9,713 nt of DNA from Desulfobacterales bacterium (lineage in GTDB: Bacteria; Desulfobacterota; DSM-4660; Desulfatiglandales; B25-G16): the NCBI GenBank assembly GCA_030672485.1, contig DAOVGH010000030.1, positions 1-9,713 on the forward strand, in the 5' to 3' direction. The first letter of the stretch is position 1, and every line of letters begins with the position of its first letter. Shown here piece after piece: positions 1-6,649 of the stretch. Position numbers and translations under genes: made by a program. Below the pieces are notes generated by a model. It searched no databases, was not told the DNA's origin, and was given only the letters and a program-made list of their open reading frames with translations.

Positions 1-270
1 AAGGAAGAGATAAAAAGCATCGTTGATATACAAATAGGACACCTAACAAAAAGGCTTCGGGACCATAAGATAAACCTTCAACTGACAGACGGGACAAGGG
101 AATTCTTGGCCGATATTGGATTTGATCCTGTCTATGGTGCGCGGCCCTTGAAAAGGGTTATTCAACATCACATTGAAGATGAGCTGGCATTGAAGATATT
201 GAGTGGTGATGTTGTAGATGGAGATACTGTTAAAGTTGGCATAGAGGATGGAAAGGTAGTGTTTACGTAA
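1..270 (+). CDS. clpB: ClpB disaggregase, C-terminal end (partial)
   Basis: This is the last 89 residues of the ClpB/Hsp104 AAA+ chaperone, which with DnaK/DnaJ/GrpE pulls polypeptides out of aggregates in the cytoplasm. The reading frame is open from the first base and ends with TAA at 268-270. Visible family features are the IVDIQ...LTKRL helix, the sensor-2 signature YGARPLKR (visible residues 45-52), and the closing strand pair around DGDTVKV. The GARPLKR Arg is the sensor-2 residue that contacts nucleotide in the second AAA+ module. The sequence ends where ClpB proteins normally end, so the 3' end looks intact; the start lies outside the window. The next gene, a periplasmic protease, starts 109 bases downstream on the same strand, so the two could share a transcript. 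Confidence 0.93.
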   Translation, partial: KEEIKSIVDIQIGHLTKRLRDHKINLQLTDGTREFLADIGFDPVYGARPLKRVIQHHIEDELALKILSGDVVDGDTVKVGIEDGKVVFT

Positions 271-352
271 GCGTTCAGCTGTCAGCAATGAGCTGTTAGG
301 CCTAAGATATGACCAAAAGATGCTGAGGGCTGACTGCTATGCGCTGGACGCC
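271..352. repeat. Facing arrays of a degenerate 7-base repeat after clpB
   Basis: The left arm (271-300) has AG dinucleotides at exact 7-base steps (277, 284, 291, 298) in units such as TTCAGCT, GTCAGCA, ATGAGCT. The right arm (321-352), read on the other strand, has the same kind of unit (CCAGC, CATAGC, GTCAGC, CTCAGC). The arms match at about 19 of 30 positions, so they could form an imperfect hairpin with a loop of about 20 bases. The element starts one base after the clpB stop codon. It may end or stabilise the clpB transcript, but there is no T-run, so this role is inference. Confidence 0.55.
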
Positions 353-379
353 ACCATATATTGAGTCAATGGAGCTTAG

Positions 380-1801
380 ATGTTTATAGCAAAATCGGGA
401 AAGGTTCAGACCAGAGCCTGCCTATGTCTTTTTAAACTGGTTTTTCCTCCCTTACTTTCCTTTCTCCTTTTTCCATCTCTAAGCTGGGCAGACCAAGTCT
501 TTCCCAGGGAGAATGCTGTAGTACGAGCTGTCAGGAAAGTAAGCCCCGCTGTTGTCAACATCAGCACCAGCAAGTTGGTGGAGAGAGATCTCAACCCCTT
601 TTTCCCTTGGGAAGATGATGATCTCTTTAACAGGTTCTTCAGGGATTTTTTCGAACCCCGCAAAAGACAATATGTTAAAAATAGTCTCGGCTCCGGCGTT
701 ATCATTGATAGCACTCACAAGTATATCCTGACCAATCACCATGTTATTGTGAGGGCATCCAAGATCGCTATCACCTTAGCCGACCAGCAGAAGTTTGAGG
801 CCAGGGTAGTAGGTGCTGACCCAAAATCGGATCTGGCTGTCCTAAAAATTGAAGCAGGCTCGGGACTACCCACTATTACCATGGGTAGATCAGATGATCT
901 GATGATAGGAGAGACGGTAATTGCCATAGGCAATCCATTTGGTCTCTCTCACACCGTAACAACCGGGGTGATAAGCGCCTTGAACAGATCTGTAAAAACG
1001 GAAAGCGGCGTTTATCACAATTTCATACAGATAGATGCCTCTATCAACCCCGGAAACAGCGGTGGCCCCCTTCTCAATATCAATGGTGAGCTAATAGGCA
1101 TCAATACAGCCATCTATTCCGGGGCTGAGGGGATAGGTTTTGCCATACCTATTAGCAGGGCAAAGCGAATTGTGAGCGACCTCATAAATTACGGCCGGGT
1201 ACATACGGCCTGGCTCGGTATCACAGTTCAGGATTTGAACGAAAACTTAATCAAATACTTCCATTTGCCCGTAAATTACGGTGCCCTGATTACAGAGATT
1301 CTGGCTGGTTCACCAGCAAAAAAGAGGGACCTCGAAAGGGGGGACATCATTATCGAGCTCAACAAAAATAGGATTAAATCCAGTCGCGATTATCACGACC
1401 AATTATCCCAGTATACTGCCAGTGAAATGATTCAGCTGGTTTTTTTCAGGGACGGAAAAAGGCAAAAGATAGGGATAAAGGCTGCTTCCTTCCCGCCTGA
1501 TTTTGCCCTTGATTTATCATTTGAGCGGCTGGGCTTCAGGGTTGAAGAATTGAGCAGGTCCTTGGCCGTCAAATATAGGTTGAAGGAGACCGAGGGCCTG
1601 GTTATTGTGGCTATTAAAAAAAGCTCCCAGGCAGATACCATAGGTTTGACACCAGGTGATCTTGTCAGGGGGATAAATGATGTTCCAATTACCACCAAAC
1701 AAGATTTTAAAAAGGCATTTATCAGATACAGGCTTAAACAAAGGATAACCGTACTCATTCAAAGGGGCTGGACCGTTTATTCTGTTCCTTTCAAAATGTA
1801 A
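380..1801 (+). CDS. HtrA/DegP-family periplasmic serine protease with two PDZ domains
   Basis: A trypsin-like protease-chaperone of the Deg/HtrA family that degrades or holds misfolded envelope proteins in the periplasm. The 473-residue length fits DegP/DegQ-type proteins. Residues 1-38 form a signal peptide: a basic N-terminus, a hydrophobic stretch rich in Leu, Phe and Pro, and a likely cleavage site near LSWA-DQ. The catalytic triad is readable as His121 (TNHHV), Asp151 (DPKSDLAVLKI) and Ser227 (NPGNSGGP). An aromatic and acidic insert at about 68-95 (NPFFPWEDDD...FFRDFFEP) matches the LA-loop position. PDZ1 spans about 279-365 and PDZ2 about 380-470. The ATG at 380 is preceded by GGAG at 371-374, 5 bases away. 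It follows clpB on the same strand. I cannot decide between DegP and DegQ, so no symbol is given. Confidence 0.95.
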   Translation: MFIAKSGKVQTRACLCLFKLVFPPLLSFLLFPSLSWADQVFPRENAVVRAVRKVSPAVVNISTSKLVERDLNPFFPWEDDDLFNRFFRDFFEPRKRQYVKNSLGSGVIIDSTHKYILTNHHVIVRASKIAITLADQQKFEARVVGADPKSDLAVLKIEAGSGLPTITMGRSDDLMIGETVIAIGNPFGLSHTVTTGVISALNRSVKTESGVYHNFIQIDASINPGNSGGPLLNINGELIGINTAIYSGAEGIGFAIPISRAKRIVSDLINYGRVHTAWLGITVQDLNENLIKYFHLPVNYGALITEILAGSPAKKRDLERGDIIIELNKNRIKSSRDYHDQLSQYTASEMIQLVFFRDGKRQKIGIKAASFPPDFALDLSFERLGFRVEELSRSLAVKYRLKETEGLVIVAIKKSSQADTIGLTPGDLVRGINDVPITTKQDFKKAFIRYRLKQRITVLIQRGWTVYSVPFKM

Positions 1802-2009
1802 ACTCCGTCTTCTAATTCTTCCATCCTTTCCAAATTTCTTTCCTCCTGCCATTCCTTGATTGCCTCAATGAATTGTTCCCCAGCAAGGCCTGGATCATTT
1901 TCCTGTCGGTCTTTGGCTGCCAAGTAATGCTTCTATTAGCTTCTTCCAGCGTAGCCCTCCAAAGATAAGCGCTATTCTTGACCAATGTGTAAGCCGTTGA
2001 TCCTTGTCT
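1777..2009 (-). pseudogene. Possible frameshifted remnant of a small gene
   Basis: On the reverse strand two open stretches lie end to end in different frames. One, at about 2009-1936, reads STAYTLVKNSAYLWRATLEE. The second, 1932-1777, reads KHYLAAKDRQENDPG then EQFIEAIKEWQEER and stops with TAA at 1777-1779, inside the 3' end of the protease gene. The second piece has the charged, helical look of real protein. A single inserted base near 1932 would join the two into about 77 codons. There is no ATG, and a TAA lies just upstream (2010-2012). I do not recognise the family. The stretch could equally be chance open frame in a gap, so confidence is low. Confidence 0.25.
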
Positions 2010-2358
2010 TTACAAGGGGAAAAAATGTGAGGGGAAAAAATAAAAAGATTTAAAAAACAGAGTTTTTTGAAGGAAATGCGAGTTTGGGGATATGGATAGA
2101 ATTGTCCGTGGATTCAAATGAAGGTGAAATTATCTGAATTTTTTGATTATTTTTTGTTCTATTCATTTCCTTGTCCAGTGAGGATTTGAAGAGATTACAT
2201 TCATTATGTTCATTGAATCAATATATTACCCATGTTGAAAATCAAAAGAAGGGCTAAGATAATTTTTCATACAGTCGTCTTTGACAGTCATAGCTATTTT
2301 TTTTAGAAGACACCGAGGTTTTCAAAATACAGGCATCTGCCTAAATCGGGGGTAGGAT
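1802..2358. other. 557-base gap without a clear gene
   Basis: No convincing intact gene is present on either strand. The left third holds the possible reverse-strand remnant. At 2002-2017 there is a perfect 6-bp hairpin (CCTTGT-CTTT-ACAAGG) with no T-run on either side. It is followed by two copies of GGGGAAAAAAT at 2016-2026 and 2031-2041 (period 15), and an A/T hairpin AAAAAAC-AGA-GTTTTTT at 2052-2068. From about 2130 to 2300 the sequence is strongly AT-rich. The right end holds the likely promoter and ribosome binding site of the PAS kinase. Confidence 0.6.
2281..2309 (+). promoter_or_regulatory. Likely sigma70-type promoter of the PAS kinase gene
   Basis: A perfect TTGACA -35 box at 2281-2286 is followed after 17 bases by TAGAAG at 2304-2309, four of six matches to TATAAT. 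It lies about 50 bases upstream of the kinase ATG at 2359. The kinase has GGGGG at 2348-2352 as its ribosome binding site, 6 bases before the start. The -10 match is moderate. Confidence 0.4.
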
Positions 2359-3537
2359 ATGGAGACGGCGGGCAGTCATGTAAAAGAGCTCTTTAAAGAA
2401 GTAATGCCAGAGGAGGCGCCACAGCCGAGTGAAGAGCTTTACAGAAACATAGTGGAGGAGAGTTTCGACGGCATATTTGTCCAAAGAGGGACTAAGATCA
2501 TCTTTGCTAACAGGCGTCTCTGTGAGATGCTCGGGTACGAAAAGGGCGAGCTCCAAGGTATGGACCATTGGCTGGTCTACCATCCCGACTATCGGGATTA
2601 CATCAGAGAACAGGCAAAGATCCGTTTGCGCGGAGAGAAGATCCGCTCTCAATACGAGGGCAAGTTACAGCGCAAAGACGGATCATCATTTGACGGGGAG
2701 ATCGGTGCGAGAGCTGTCAGTTTCCAGGGTCAACCTGTAATCCAGGTTTGGATCCGAGACATTACGGAACAAAAGCAGGCGGAGGAAGAGAAAAAGAAAC
2801 TCCAAGCCCAACTCCAACAAGCCCGGAAAATGGAAGCAGTCGGCACGCTTGCTGGAGGTATTGCCCATGGCTTTAATAACCTCCTTATGGGTATACAGGG
2901 CTATACGTCTTTAATGCTCATGGATATTGGCTCAACACATCCTCATTATGAGAGATTGAAGAATATCGAAAAATCCGTCCAACGCGGGATGGAACTTACA
3001 AGGCAATTATTGGGTTTTGCCAGAGGCGGAAAATATGAGGTCAAACCCACTGATATGAATGAGCTAATCGGGAAAAGTTCAGAGATATTTGGCCGAACAC
3101 AGAATCAGATTAAGATTCACAGTAAGTTTCAAAAAGACATCTGGACAGTAGAGGCGGACCAGGGGCAGATTGAGCAGGCGCTATTAAACCTCTATGCCAA
3201 TGCCTGGCAGGCAATGCCAGGAGGCGGTGAGTTAGATCTTGAAACACAAAACATTATCCTGGATGAACACTATACCAAACCTTATCAGGCAAAAGCCGGC
3301 AGGTATGTAAAGACAACTGTTGCAGACACAGGAGTTGGTATGGATGAGGCAACCCGGCAGAGAATATTTGACCCGTTCTTTACCACCAAAGAGATGGGTT
3401 GGGGTAAAGGTCTGGGGTTGGCCTCTGTTTATGGTATCATCAAAAACCATGGAGGTATCATAAACGTTCACAGTAGAAACGGTGAAGGAACCGCCTTTAA
3501 CATTTACCTGCCGGCTTCGGAAAAAGAGGTAATATAA
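2359..3537 (+). CDS. Soluble PAS-domain sensor histidine kinase without a receiver domain
   Basis: A cytoplasmic two-component kinase of 392 residues with no membrane segment. In order: a PAS sensor domain (about 27-135), a short coiled coil (136-157), a HisKA domain with H-box GTLAGGIAHGFNN (phospho-acceptor His170), and a HATPase_c domain. The ATPase boxes are N-box NLYANAWQAM (Asn281), G1 box DTGVGM (323-328), F-box FDPFFTTK (337-344) and a glycine-rich box GKGLGL (349-354). In most kinases of this type the H-box reads AHDFNN; here Asp is replaced by Gly171, which may weaken phosphotransfer. The gene ends right after the ATPase domain. Reading past the TAA gives EKKLPEEIL, which looks like the linker that leads into a receiver domain in related hybrid kinases. 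No response regulator is adjacent, so it is an orphan here. Confidence 0.92.
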   Translation: METAGSHVKELFKEVMPEEAPQPSEELYRNIVEESFDGIFVQRGTKIIFANRRLCEMLGYEKGELQGMDHWLVYHPDYRDYIREQAKIRLRGEKIRSQYEGKLQRKDGSSFDGEIGARAVSFQGQPVIQVWIRDITEQKQAEEEKKKLQAQLQQARKMEAVGTLAGGIAHGFNNLLMGIQGYTSLMLMDIGSTHPHYERLKNIEKSVQRGMELTRQLLGFARGGKYEVKPTDMNELIGKSSEIFGRTQNQIKIHSKFQKDIWTVEADQGQIEQALLNLYANAWQAMPGGGELDLETQNIILDEHYTKPYQAKAGRYVKTTVADTGVGMDEATRQRIFDPFFTTKEMGWGKGLGLASVYGIIKNHGGIINVHSRNGEGTAFNIYLPASEKEVI

Positions 3538-3629
3538 GAGAAAAAGTTGCCAGAAGAGATACTGAGTCAGAGAGGCCTCTTCTCATAAGGCCATTCCCTT
3601 CAAGTAGATATAGCATAAACAGCCAGGGA

Positions 3630-4268
3630 CTAAAAATCGGGCTGAGCTGTCTCGTCTGCTATTCCTTTCAAATGACAGGTATCATTCATCATACAGAGAA
3701 TAAGCCCATCACTTGAATATTCAATCAAATTAATGCACCCTGTATCTTGTTTAATCTCCCAGAAATGCGAGTTACTGAGGCCTAGAATCGCACACAGGAG
3801 GGCCTTGTTTACAACCCTGTGAGGAATGACAAGGATTGACTTGCCCGGATTTTCTTTTACAATGCCCTTAAAGGCACGAAAAGATCGCTCCATTACCTCA
3901 TCAAGAGTTTCTCCCTTGGGGAATCTTACCAAGTCTGGCCTTTTTTCCCACTTTACGTATTGATCCTTGTATCTTTTTTTTACCTCATCAAATGTTAGAC
4001 CCTCCCACTCACCGTAGCTTATATCAATTAGCCCCTGAACGGGCACTATTTCAAGATTAAAAAACTCTGCAATTGGCTGAGCGGTTTCAATGGAACGCCT
4101 GAGTGGACTTGCATAAATAGCATCAACTTTCTTATCTTTCAGTGCCTCAGCTATAGCCTTTGCCTCCTTATGTCCCCTTTCATTTAACGGAATGTCTACC
4201 CTCCCCCTGAATACGAGGCTTCTATTCCACTCTGTCTGTCCGTGTCTGACTAAATATACCCTTGTCAT
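3630..4268 (-). CDS. Histidine phosphatase family protein (phosphoglycerate mutase / CobC-like)
   Basis: A 212-residue member of the histidine phosphatase superfamily, which forms a phospho-histidine intermediate while hydrolysing phosphate esters. The signature VRHGQTEWN starts at residue 7, with catalytic His9. Other family elements are RGRVDIPLNERG (21-32), ASPLRRSIETA (53-63, with the second phosphate-binding Arg), YGEWEGLTFDEV (85-96, containing the acid/base Glu region), and the second active-site His150 in VIPH, followed by RVVNKALL. The length fits alpha-ribazole phosphatase (CobC) and broad phosphatases better than the 230-250-residue glycolytic mutase. No cobalamin genes are nearby, so the substrate cannot be named. 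The ATG at 4266-4268 is preceded on its strand by AGGGGG 5 bases away. It faces the PAS kinase and diverges from the IMP cyclohydrolase gene. Confidence 0.9.
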   Translation of the reverse strand: MTRVYLVRHGQTEWNRSLVFRGRVDIPLNERGHKEAKAIAEALKDKKVDAIYASPLRRSIETAQPIAEFFNLEIVPVQGLIDISYGEWEGLTFDEVKKRYKDQYVKWEKRPDLVRFPKGETLDEVMERSFRAFKGIVKENPGKSILVIPHRVVNKALLCAILGLSNSHFWEIKQDTGCINLIEYSSDGLILCMMNDTCHLKGIADETAQPDF

Positions 4269-4448
4269 ACGTGCCCCCTGATCCGAATTTATTCGTTGAC
4301 TTCAGACCTCTGACTCAGCGTGACCACTTACACCATGCCATTGCTATTCGCAGGATTCAAGCCCTTAATTAGCTTGACAAAATGACCTACTCCTTTTAGG
4401 CTTCTAGTTGAAATGGCCATCTGAAGAACCTTGAAAAAACTTTACCTC

Positions 4449-4454
4449 AGGAGG
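4449..4454 (+). promoter_or_regulatory. Strong ribosome binding site for the IMP cyclohydrolase gene
   Basis: AGGAGG lies 7 bases before the ATG at 4462 and fixes this start. A TTGACA hexamer at 4374-4379, with a poor -10 (TAGGCT at 4397-4402, 17-base spacer), is the only promoter candidate in the divergent gap. Confidence 0.65.
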
Positions 4455-4461
4455 ATGCAAA

Positions 4462-5055
4462 ATGAGTAAAGTATCCACAGCCCTCATAAGTGTCACCGAT
4501 AAGAGTGGTATAGTTGAATTTGCAAGATCCTTGGAGAGATTAGGGGTAGAAATTCTTTCAACCGGGGGTACGGCTAGGACAATAAGGGATGGAGGAATAA
4601 AGGTTTTGGATATATCCGAGTATACTGGCTTTCCTGAGATGATGGATGGCAGGGTCAAAACACTTCACCCAAAGGTACATGGCGGATTGCTGGGAAGGAG
4701 AGATAACCAAGAAGATATTCAGATGATGAGGCTCCATGGTATAAGAAATATAGACCTGGTGGTCGTTAATCTGTATCAATTCGAACAAACAGTTGCAAAG
4801 GCGGGATGCACCCTGGAAGAGGCTGTGGAGAATATCGATATAGGCGGTCCTTCCATGCTCAGATCGGCGGCCAAAAATTTCAGGTATGTAACTATTATCG
4901 TTAATCCATCAGATTATCCGAAGGTGTTAAAGGAGATCACGGAATCCGGGGAGACAACCTTAAAGACCCGCTTTGAACTGGCTAAAAAAGTCTTTGCCCA
5001 TACCTGGCAATACGACAGGTCAATAAGTGATTATTTAGAAGGGGTACAAATATAG
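4462..5055 (+). CDS. Stand-alone IMP cyclohydrolase (N-terminal half of PurH)
   Basis: This enzyme closes the ring of FAICAR to give IMP, the last step of de novo purine synthesis. Its 197 residues match only the N-terminal MGS-like domain of the bifunctional PurH protein (about 520 residues). Family motifs are ISVTDKSGI (9-17), LSTGGTA (32-38), MDGRVKTLHPKVHGG (61-75) and NIDIGGPSMLRSAAKN (124-139). Lys66, Tyr105, Asp126 and Lys138 sit where the family's active-site residues are found. The usual NLYPF reads NLYQF. The frame stops cleanly at 5053-5055, and no AICAR transformylase sequence follows in any frame. It therefore looks like a genuine one-domain enzyme rather than a broken gene. The formyltransferase step must be encoded elsewhere. 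The gene appears to be transcribed alone. Confidence 0.9.
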   Translation: MSKVSTALISVTDKSGIVEFARSLERLGVEILSTGGTARTIRDGGIKVLDISEYTGFPEMMDGRVKTLHPKVHGGLLGRRDNQEDIQMMRLHGIRNIDLVVVNLYQFEQTVAKAGCTLEEAVENIDIGGPSMLRSAAKNFRYVTIIVNPSDYPKVLKEITESGETTLKTRFELAKKVFAHTWQYDRSISDYLEGVQI

Positions 5056-5139
5056 AGTTTTTTTGCGTTCATAGAGTTTGTTGTGTCTATTGTGCTCAAA
5101 GGGTTTAACACAACAAACTCAAGAAACTCAATTGACAAT
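5055..5139. repeat. Facing arrays of a degenerate 9-base repeat with a perfect 13-bp inverted repeat
   Basis: GAGTTTGTTGTGT at 5074-5086 is exactly complementary to ACACAACAAACTC at 5108-5120, with a 21-base loop. The arms belong to two facing arrays of a loose 9-base unit. On the + strand these are GCGTTCATA, GAGTTTGTT, GTGTCTATT from 5065; on the - strand GAGTTTCTT, GAGTTTGTT, GTGTTAAAC from 5129 downward. It begins at the stop codon of the IMP cyclohydrolase gene. The hairpin could end or protect that transcript, but no T-run follows it. Confidence 0.65.
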
Positions 5140-5197
5140 TTTGTCCTTTACAATGCGATCGACCGGGTAAACTTAGAATCTATAGTAGTGGACGTCC

Positions 5198-6649
5198 ATG
5201 CCTAAGGAGGATTTAGGTAGTATGGAATATAATTCAGGGGATATCCAGCCTGATGCTAAGCGGTTCAGATTGGTAAAGTTTTTTGCCTATACAAGTTTTG
5301 TGATCCTCATTATTTCGACCTTCATCCTCTCAATGGTTATCTCCCAGCGGGCCACAAAGGTTATGATGACTACCTATGAAAACCACGCTCTCCTTATAGC
5401 AAATAATTTGAACCATCAAGTATTTCACTATTTTGTGCGCCCTATTATGTTCAGATACGGGGCAATCAGCCTGAGAGAAAAGGAACAATCTGATCTGATG
5501 GACAAAATAGTCACGACAACTATCCACTCCTTTAACATAGAAAGGGTCAATATGTATGATACCCAAAAGGGGCAAATTGCCTATAGTACCGATAGGGAGC
5601 TGATCGGGTTAACTGGCAGAGGAGGTATGGGATATAGAACTGCCCTTGAGGGAAAACATAGCTCGCGTCTAATATCTCGTGAGCCTGCGCTTTTTGGAAC
5701 CTGGTTCATGGATTTTGCAAAGGAAAAGAAGCTGAGAACATTTATACCTTTCAGGGCGGAACCCCCCAAATCTTATTTAGGGATATTGGGTGTATTTGAA
5801 TTGACCCAGGATCTCACAAAAGAATATGAGTCTATAATAAGATTCAGGTATCTCATCTTTGGTGTATCTCTTGCGATTATGTTTCTTATATTTCTGGCTC
5901 TCCTGCTGGTAGTAAGAAAGGCTGAACGCATACTTAGAAAGAGGGCACAGGAACAAAGGCTATTGGAAGATCAACTGAATCAAGCGGAGCGCTTAGCTGC
6001 GCTTGGTGAGATGGTTGCCGGTGTTTCTCACGAGATAAAAAACCCCTTAGGCATAATCAGGAGTACCGCAGAATTGTTGGCAGAGAAATCAGCATCCGAT
6101 CAGACCCAGAAAAAACTGTCCAACATTATTTTTGAGGAGTCAGGGCGCCTAAATGATATTGTAACTGACTTTCTTGACTTTGCCAGGCCCCAGGTGCCAA
6201 ATCTCCAGGACTGTCACCTTGAGCAAATTATCGATAGAAACATCTCTTTCCTGCGACCTGAACTAGATAAAAAAGGGGTCATAGTGAATAATGGCAATCT
6301 GCATGGTGGATCATTTGCCATCGAGGCAGATCCAGAGCTTCTCTACAGGGCATTCTTAAATATTTTTTTAAACGCTATTCAGTCAATGGAGGATGGCGGG
6401 AATATCACTGTCAAGATTGAAGAGGAGAAAGAAAATTACAGTGCAGAAATTCAAGATACAGGAGTCGGGATCAGTAAGAAAAACCTCAAGAAGATATTCA
6501 ATCCCTTTTTTACAACAAAGGATACGGGGAGCGGCCTTGGACTGCCTATTGTGAAAAAGATCATAGAAGGGCACAGAGGAACTATATGGATAGAGAGTGA
6601 GGAAGAAGTGGGCACAAGGGTATTTGTTACATTGCCACGGAAAGAATGA
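5198..6649 (+). CDS. Membrane-bound sensor histidine kinase, partner of an NtrC-type regulator
   Basis: A 483-residue sensor kinase with two membrane segments (about 26-48 and 216-239) bracketing a periplasmic sensing domain of about 165 residues that I cannot assign with confidence. A linker helix follows (240-265), then HisKA with the H-box GEMVAGVSHEIKNPL (phospho-acceptor His278) and a HATPase_c domain. The ATPase boxes are N-box NIFLNAIQSM (Asn392), G1 DTGVGI (420-425), F-box NPFFTTK and G2 GSGLGL (444-449). All catalytic boxes are intact. This architecture resembles ZraS/AtoS kinases. It overlaps the response regulator by ATGA, which indicates translational coupling and a cognate pair. 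The start is uncertain: AAGGAGG at 5204-5210 lies inside the annotated frame and points to the in-frame ATG at 5222 (11-base gap), while the ATG at 5198 has little upstream. Confidence 0.94.
   Translation: MPKEDLGSMEYNSGDIQPDAKRFRLVKFFAYTSFVILIISTFILSMVISQRATKVMMTTYENHALLIANNLNHQVFHYFVRPIMFRYGAISLREKEQSDLMDKIVTTTIHSFNIERVNMYDTQKGQIAYSTDRELIGLTGRGGMGYRTALEGKHSSRLISREPALFGTWFMDFAKEKKLRTFIPFRAEPPKSYLGILGVFELTQDLTKEYESIIRFRYLIFGVSLAIMFLIFLALLLVVRKAERILRKRAQEQRLLEDQLNQAERLAALGEMVAGVSHEIKNPLGIIRSTAELLAEKSASDQTQKKLSNIIFEESGRLNDIVTDFLDFARPQVPNLQDCHLEQIIDRNISFLRPELDKKGVIVNNGNLHGGSFAIEADPELLYRAFLNIFLNAIQSMEDGGNITVKIEEEKENYSAEIQDTGVGISKKNLKKIFNPFFTTKDTGSGLGLPIVKKIIEGHRGTIWIESEEEVGTRVFVTLPRKE

Noticed and set aside
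1432..1852. Reverse-strand frames of 108 and 111 codons inside the protease gene
   Set aside because: They are shadows of a well-supported gene and show no recognisable protein motif.
2002..2017. Hairpin CCTTGT-CTTT-ACAAGG as terminator
   Set aside because: No T-run follows on either strand and it is about 200 bases past the protease gene.
4300..4330. TTCAGACCTCTGACTCAGCG as a fourth facing repeat array
   Set aside because: Only one short arm is visible, with no clear period and no facing partner.
4324..4339. Reverse-strand TGGCATGGTGTAAGT as a sigma54 promoter of the histidine phosphatase
   Set aside because: The -24 half is good but the -12 half reads AAGT rather than TTGC; too weak to call.
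5132..5154. TTGACA with TACAAT as promoter of the sensor kinase operon
   Set aside because: The spacer is only 11 bases and no acceptable -10 lies at 16-18 bases.
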